Shown here: positions 49,902 to 53,828 of the stretch, one piece after another
Layout of the letters: every line of letters starts with the position of its first letter
Position numbering within the stretch: position 1 is the stretch's first letter
Source: Mycobacterium sp. IS-1742
GTDB lineage: Bacteria; Actinomycetota; Actinomycetes; Mycobacteriales; Mycobacteriaceae
DNA: 53,828 bases
Reading direction: 5' to 3'
Assembly: GCF_001500125.1 (NCBI RefSeq)
Contig: NZ_LQIV01000024.1
Coordinates: 1-53,828 of the forward strand
Notes under the pieces: generated by a model
What the model was told of the DNA's origin: nothing
Database searches by the model: none
The model's input: the letters and a program-made list of their open reading frames with translations, nothing else
Made by a program: the position numbers and the translations under genes

Positions 49902-50818
49902 GTCAGCTTCAACACCCCTGACACCTGGGACAGGTTCTCCGACAGCCCCGCCAGCTGCGCCTTCATCGTGTCGATCGTCGCGGGATCGACGGTCACCTCG
50001 GGGCAGCGCGGCGACGGGTACGGGTCGTTCTCGGTGCAGAACAGGACGAAGCCGTCACCGCGGCGCAGCGGGCCCAGGGTCGCGAAGATCTCCGAGAAAC
50101 CGGCCTCGATCTTGCCCAACAGTGCGGGGTCGGCTTTCACCAGCGCAGGCGACAGCCGGTTCAGCGCGGCCTCCGAACCCTCCAGGTTCGCCTGGAAGTC
50201 CCACAGGTCGGTCTTGGAGTAGCGGTCCTCCTCGCCGGTGATCTTGCCCTCGGACACCTCTTCGATCAGCTCGGCCGCACCGTTCGACACGTCGACCGGC
50301 GTGACGTCGACGGTCGGCAGCTGCTTCTGCAGCGTCGCGACGTCCGCGTCGAGCTGATCGGCGAACTGGGCGCCGCCCTCGGTGGTGTTCTGCGAGAACA
50401 GCAGGTATTCGAGGCGGTGCCAGCCGGTGAACGCCGGGTCGTCGACGCCGGCGAAGTCGTCGACGCGTGCGTCGACCTTGCCGTCGATCTCCTCGACCAG
50501 GCCGGCCAGCGGCTCGATGCGCTCCCACGGCAGGCGCGAGGGGGCGTAGGCGTCCTGGGCGGCCTGCAGGTTGTTGGCCCGCACCGCGTCGGTCAGCGTC
50601 TTGACGGCCCCGACGAGCTCGTCGGCCTGTGCGATTGCGTACGCCTTGTAGTCGGCGGCCGCCTTCTCCGCCTCGGGGCTGGGCGCCGCGGCGGCCGCGG
50701 AGGTGGTCGTCGCCGAGGAGGTCTCGGACTCTCCGCCACTCTCGCTGTTGCTCGAACAACCGGCCAGAACCACAGCCAGTGCCACCACCGGTACCTGCCA
50801 GGCGATTTGCCGTCCCAT
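49898..50818 (-). CDS. efeO: EfeO, iron-import lipoprotein (M75 imelysin-like)
   Basis: A 306-residue lipoprotein. Signal VALAVVLAGC with lipidated Cys near residue 20, a Ser/Thr/Ala linker, then the M75 imelysin-type domain with the metal motif HxxE in GWHRLEYLLF (about residue 140). EfeO binds iron and hands it to EfeU. No cupredoxin domain precedes the M75 part. ATG 50818 follows AAGGAGG by about four bases; a frame nine codons longer lacks such a site. An IdeR-box-like site and TAATGT lie upstream. Confidence 0.92.
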   Translation of the reverse strand: MGRQIAWQVPVVALAVVLAGCSSNSESGGESETSSATTTSAAAAAPSPEAEKAAADYKAYAIAQADELVGAVKTLTDAVRANNLQAAQDAYAPSRLPWERIEPLAGLVEEIDGKVDARVDDFAGVDDPAFTGWHRLEYLLFSQNTTEGGAQFADQLDADVATLQKQLPTVDVTPVDVSNGAAELIEEVSEGKITGEEDRYSKTDLWDFQANLEGSEAALNRLSPALVKADPALLGKIEAGFSEIFATLGPLRRGDGFVLFCTENDPYPSPRCPEVTVDPATIDTMKAQLAGLSENLSQVSGVLKLT

Positions 50819-50841
50819 CGGACCTCCTTGGTCGGAGCCGA

Positions 50842-50847
50842 ACATTA
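50842..50847 (-). promoter_or_regulatory. -10 of the efeO-efeB operon
   Basis: TAATGT on the minus strand, 23 bases before ATG 50818; the -35 position falls at the edge of the IdeR-box-like site. Confidence 0.6.
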
Positions 50848-50863
50848 CCCTGCACCCACGCTG

Positions 50864-50882
50864 AGAGGGTAGGCATACCTAA
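50864..50882 (-). promoter_or_regulatory. IdeR-box-like iron operator ahead of efeO
   Basis: Minus strand TTAGGTATGCCTACCCTCT, which matches 13 of 19 positions of the IdeR/DtxR consensus TTAGGTTAGGCTAACCTAA, with the whole left TTAGGT exact. Its position over the -35 predicts repression when iron is plentiful. Confidence 0.7.
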
Positions 50883-51048
50883 AGATTGCCCCCGGGGTTC
50901 GGGCCACGGCCGTACTCCGGCGGAGTCGTTACCCTGGGAGACCGGCCTGTCGACGCGTCACAGCAACCTCGCCACGGCTCGCGAATCGGCCGGTTGCGTA
51001 CCGTCGCATGGGAGTATGAAGCGACGACAGTCGGTTTGAGGGAGTGCG

Positions 51049-51807
51049 TTGTCTGACGAGGGGAGCCTGTCGACCCGGACGAAGAGTCGCTTGATGATGG
51101 TGGCAGCCGTCGTCGTCGCGACGCTCCTGGTGCTGGCCTCGAGCTGCTCATGGCAGATGGGCATCCCCATTCCGGAGGGTGTCCCGCCGCCGGCCGGAGA
51201 CCCCGTCCCCGCGGTCGACACCTATGCCGAGGGACGGCCCGCCGATGCGCTGCACGAGTGGGCTGCGGAGCGGGCGCCGAAACTCGGCATCCCGGTGACC
51301 GCGCTGGAGGCCTACGCCTACGCCGCCCGGGTCGCCGAAGTGGAGAATCCGGACTGTTCTCTGACCTGGACCACGCTCGCCGGGATCGGCATGGTCGAAA
51401 GCCACCACGGCAACTACCGCGGTGCGATGGTCGCCTCCAACGGCGAGGTCACCCCGCCGATCCGCGGGATGCGCCTGGACGGGTCGAGCGGCAACCTCGA
51501 GATCAGGGACACCGACTCCGGCCAACTCGACGGCGACGACGAGCTGGACCGCGCGATGGGGCCGATGCAGTTCATCCCCGAGACGTGGCGGCTCTACGGG
51601 GTCGACGCCAACGGTGACGGCAAGGTCGACCCCGACAACATCGACGACGCCGCACTGTCCTCGGCGGGCTACCTCTGCTACACGGGCAAGGATCTGTCGA
51701 CGCCGCGCGGCTGGATGAACGCGCTGCGGGCCTACAACTACTCCGAGCAGTACGCCCGCACCGTGCGCGACTGGGCCACCGCGTACGCCGAGGGCCGCCG
51801 TCTGTAA
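51049..51807 (+). CDS. lpqU: LpqU, lipoprotein lytic transglycosylase
   Basis: A 252-residue protein. A membrane helix/signal (about 15-32) ends in a lipobox-like LASSC, and the SLT/MltB-type domain (about 85-245) has the catalytic Glu in GIGMVESHHGNYRG and FIPETWRLYGVDANGDGK with a Ca-binding-like DxNxDG loop. It would cleave peptidoglycan between MurNAc and GlcNAc. Corresponds to Rv1022. The start is TTG 51049, with GGGAG six bases before. Confidence 0.9.
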   Translation: MSDEGSLSTRTKSRLMMVAAVVVATLLVLASSCSWQMGIPIPEGVPPPAGDPVPAVDTYAEGRPADALHEWAAERAPKLGIPVTALEAYAYAARVAEVENPDCSLTWTTLAGIGMVESHHGNYRGAMVASNGEVTPPIRGMRLDGSSGNLEIRDTDSGQLDGDDELDRAMGPMQFIPETWRLYGVDANGDGKVDPDNIDDAALSSAGYLCYTGKDLSTPRGWMNALRAYNYSEQYARTVRDWATAYAEGRRL

Positions 51808-51844
51808 ACGGGCCTCTGGTCACGCCGCCGCCGCACGCAGCCTT

Positions 51845-51850
51845 TAGGCT
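51845..51850 (+). promoter_or_regulatory. -10 of eno
   Basis: TAGGCT, 37 bases before GTG 51888; the leader carries the ribosome site GAAGGAG. Confidence 0.5.
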
Positions 51851-51887
51851 GAGGCGACGTCCGCACAGCCCCCCGAAGGAGACGCCA

Positions 51888-53177
51888 GTGCCCATCATCG
51901 AGCAGGTCGGAGCCCGCGAGATCCTCGACTCCCGCGGCAACCCGACGGTCGAGGTCGAGTTGGCGCTGACCGACGGCACGTTCGCCCGCGCCGCGGTCCC
52001 CTCGGGCGCGTCGACCGGTGAGCACGAGGCCGTCGAACTCCGTGACGGTGGCGCCCGCTACCTCGGCAAGGGCGTCGACAAGGCCGTGCAGGCCGTGCTC
52101 GACGAGATCGCACCCGCGGTCATCGGGATGAGCGCCGACGATCAGCGACTCATCGACCAGGCCCTGCTCGATCTCGACGGCACCCCGGATAAGTCCCGGC
52201 TGGGCGCCAACGCGATCCTCGGGGTCTCGCTGGCCGTGTCGAAGGCCGCCGCCGAATCGGCCGGACTTCCGCTGTTCCGCTACCTCGGCGGACCGAACGC
52301 CCACATCCTGCCGGTCCCGATGATGAACATCCTCAACGGCGGTGCGCACGCGGACACGGGCGTGGACGTGCAGGAGTTCATGGTCGCCCCGATCGGTGCG
52401 CCGTCGTTCAAGGAGGCGCTGCGCTGGGGTGCCGAGGTGTACCACTCGCTCAAGTCGGTGCTCAAGAAGCAGGGCCTGTCGACCGGGCTCGGTGACGAGG
52501 GCGGTTTCGCGCCGGACGTGGCGGGCACCAAGGCCGCACTGGACCTGATCTCGTCGGCGATCGAGGCCGCCGGGTTCTCGCTCGGCACCGATGTGACGCT
52601 GGCGCTCGACGTCGCGGCCACCGAGTTCTACACCGAGGGCACGGGTTACAGCTTCGAGAAGGAGACCCGCACGGCCGAGCAGATGGCCGAGTTCTACGCC
52701 TCGCTGCTGGAGGCCTATCCGCTGGTGTCGATCGAGGATCCGCTGTCCGAGGACGACTGGGACGGCTGGGTGGCGCTGACCACGCGGATCGGCGACCGGG
52801 TGCAGCTGGTGGGCGACGATCTGTTCGTCACCAACCCCGAACGCCTCGAGGAGGGCATCGAACGTGGCGCCGCCAACGCGCTGCTGGTGAAGGTCAACCA
52901 GATCGGCACGCTCACTGAGACGCTCGACGCCGTCGCGCTGGCCCACAACAGCGGGTACCGCACGATGATGAGCCACCGCAGCGGCGAGACCGAGGACACC
53001 ACGATCGCCGACCTCGCCGTCGCCGTGGGCAGCGGTCAGATCAAGACCGGCGCACCGGCCCGCAGCGAGCGCGTCGCCAAGTACAACCAGTTGCTGCGCA
53101 TCGAGGAGACCCTCGGTGACGCCGCCCGTTACGCCGGCGACCTGGCCTTCCCGCGCTTCGTCCTGGAGACCAAATAG
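51888..53177 (+). CDS. eno: Enolase
   Basis: A 429-residue glycolytic enzyme converting 2-phosphoglycerate to phosphoenolpyruvate. Motifs: LDSRGNPTVEVE, GLGDEGGFAPD, SIEDPLSEDDWDGW (Mg ligands), GDDLFVTN and the signature LLVKVNQIGTL with SHRSGETEDT. Corresponds to Rv1023. Start GTG 51888 with GAAGGAG eight bases upstream. The ftsB-like gene follows by 20 bases. Confidence 0.97.
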   Translation: MPIIEQVGAREILDSRGNPTVEVELALTDGTFARAAVPSGASTGEHEAVELRDGGARYLGKGVDKAVQAVLDEIAPAVIGMSADDQRLIDQALLDLDGTPDKSRLGANAILGVSLAVSKAAAESAGLPLFRYLGGPNAHILPVPMMNILNGGAHADTGVDVQEFMVAPIGAPSFKEALRWGAEVYHSLKSVLKKQGLSTGLGDEGGFAPDVAGTKAALDLISSAIEAAGFSLGTDVTLALDVAATEFYTEGTGYSFEKETRTAEQMAEFYASLLEAYPLVSIEDPLSEDDWDGWVALTTRIGDRVQLVGDDLFVTNPERLEEGIERGAANALLVKVNQIGTLTETLDAVALAHNSGYRTMMSHRSGETEDTTIADLAVAVGSGQIKTGAPARSERVAKYNQLLRIEETLGDAARYAGDLAFPRFVLETK

Positions 53178-53197
53178 GCATGGTGCGCTGAAAGACG

Positions 53198-53828
53198 ATG
53201 CCCGAATCGAAGCGGCCCGATCCGAAACGTCGGTCCCCGGCCTCCCGGCCGGGTAAGCCCGGCGGTGCGAACCGGGGCCGCCCGAAGGGCACGTCGACCC
53301 CCCGCCGCGAACCGCGCGCGATCGAGGCCAAACCGGCGTCCGAACACCAGGATTCCGAACCGGTCGGTCATGCGATCGTGCGCCGGGCCGAACGGCTCGC
53401 GGTCGAGCAGTCCGAGCAGCGGTTCGGTTCGGCGGCACGCCGGGCCGCGATCCTGGCGGCGGTGGTGTGTGTGTTGACCCTGACGATCGCCGGGCCGGTG
53501 CGCACGTACTTCTCGCAGCGCACAGAGATGAAGCAGCTCAAGGCCACCGAGGAGCAGTTGCGTGAGCAGATCGCCGAACTGGAGCAGCAGAAGGTGAAGC
53601 TGGCCGATCCGGTGTTCATCGCCGCGCAGGCACGGGAGCGGCTCGGTTTCGTGATGCCTGGGGACATCCCGTTCCAGGTGCAGCTGCCGCCGGGGGCGGT
53701 GCGGCCCGGCGGCGTCCCGGCCGACGAACAGCCGAACGCTCCGTCCGGTCAGCCCTGGTACACGTCGCTGTGGAAGACCATCGCCGACGACCCGCACGGA
53801 CCCCCCGCTGCGCCCCCCGCCCCGGGAC
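53198..53828 (+). CDS. FtsB/DivIC-family division protein, truncated by the window end
   Basis: The frame from ATG 53198 stays open to the last base (210 codons seen). It has a basic, disordered N-terminus (about 1-65), one membrane helix (about 85-105, ILAAVVCVLTLTIAGPV), a coiled coil (about 110-135, EMKQLKATEEQLREQIAELE) and the short DivIC motif ADPVFIAAQARERLGFVMPGD. It matches Rv1024, the septum-initiator protein of the FtsB/DivIC group that works with FtsQ and FtsL. It follows eno by 20 bases. The C-terminus lies outside. Confidence 0.9.
   Translation, partial: MPESKRPDPKRRSPASRPGKPGGANRGRPKGTSTPRREPRAIEAKPASEHQDSEPVGHAIVRRAERLAVEQSEQRFGSAARRAAILAAVVCVLTLTIAGPVRTYFSQRTEMKQLKATEEQLREQIAELEQQKVKLADPVFIAAQARERLGFVMPGDIPFQVQLPPGAVRPGGVPADEQPNAPSGQPWYTSLWKTIADDPHGPPAAPPAPG

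Overview
The window is a high-GC stretch of chromosome from a fast-growing mycobacterium (Mycolicibacterium type). Its first codons match the C-terminus of an MspA-family porin, which fast growers have and the tuberculosis group lacks. The rest follows the order of M. tuberculosis Rv0985c-Rv1024: mscL, ruc, folate cyclo-ligase, galU, moeA1/glp, rimJ, glpR, the cAMP-dependent acetyltransferase, alkB-like, arcA, pmt, rsmI, pabB, metG, tatD, rpfB, ksgA, ispE, pks16, pth, rplY, lpqT, prsA, glmU, tetR, mfd, mazG, lpqU, eno and the ftsB-like gene. Names rest on remembered family motifs and gene order; no search was run.

Layout. 1-6672: end of a porin gene; mscL; a SAF-domain protein and the redox chaperone Ruc behind a CIRCE element; a folate cyclo-ligase; the galU-glp-rimJ-glpR group, in which the MoeA-like protein has lost catalytic motifs and pairs with its membrane receptor GlpR; tRNA-Ala(CGC). 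6673-16651: a small exported protein, the cNMP-GNAT acetyltransferase coupled to an AroE-like protein, four lipoproteins or exported proteins including a PE-PPE-domain protein behind a terminator-like leader, AlkB-like, SoxR with its own operator, arcA, and a DUF559/AbiEi-like gene enclosed by perfect 27-bp inverted repeats. 16652-29421: pmt/rsmI, pabB, an ECF41 sigma factor with an NDH-like oxidoreductase, gdhA coupled to metG, tatD, and the rpfB-ksgA-ispE operon. 29422-41446: pks16 behind a leaderless small ORF and an operator, an LMF1-like membrane protein, a DrrAB-type exporter, DUF488, pth, rplY (with an in-frame amber codon before its acidic tail), an SDR enzyme, lpqT-arsC-prsA-glmU and tRNA-Gln(UUG). 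41447-53828: TetR, a signal-peptide PGRS protein without a PE domain, mfd-mazG, the iron-regulated efeO-efeB pair behind an IdeR-box-like site, lpqU, eno and the truncated ftsB-like gene.

A recurring theme is leaderless initiation. About a dozen genes have a TANNNT hexamer ending 6-8 bases before the start codon, which also helps fix starts. Two divergent gene pairs (pmt/rsmI and metG/tatD) use two -10 hexamers that overlap by the same TA. Genes not in the M. tuberculosis order as I remember it (AroE-like, PE-PPE, SoxR, DUF559, ECF41-NDH, gdhA, LMF1-like, exporter, DUF488, SDR, arsC, PGRS, efeOB) sit at the junctions between conserved blocks. I see no phage genes, transposase, CRISPR array or rRNA.
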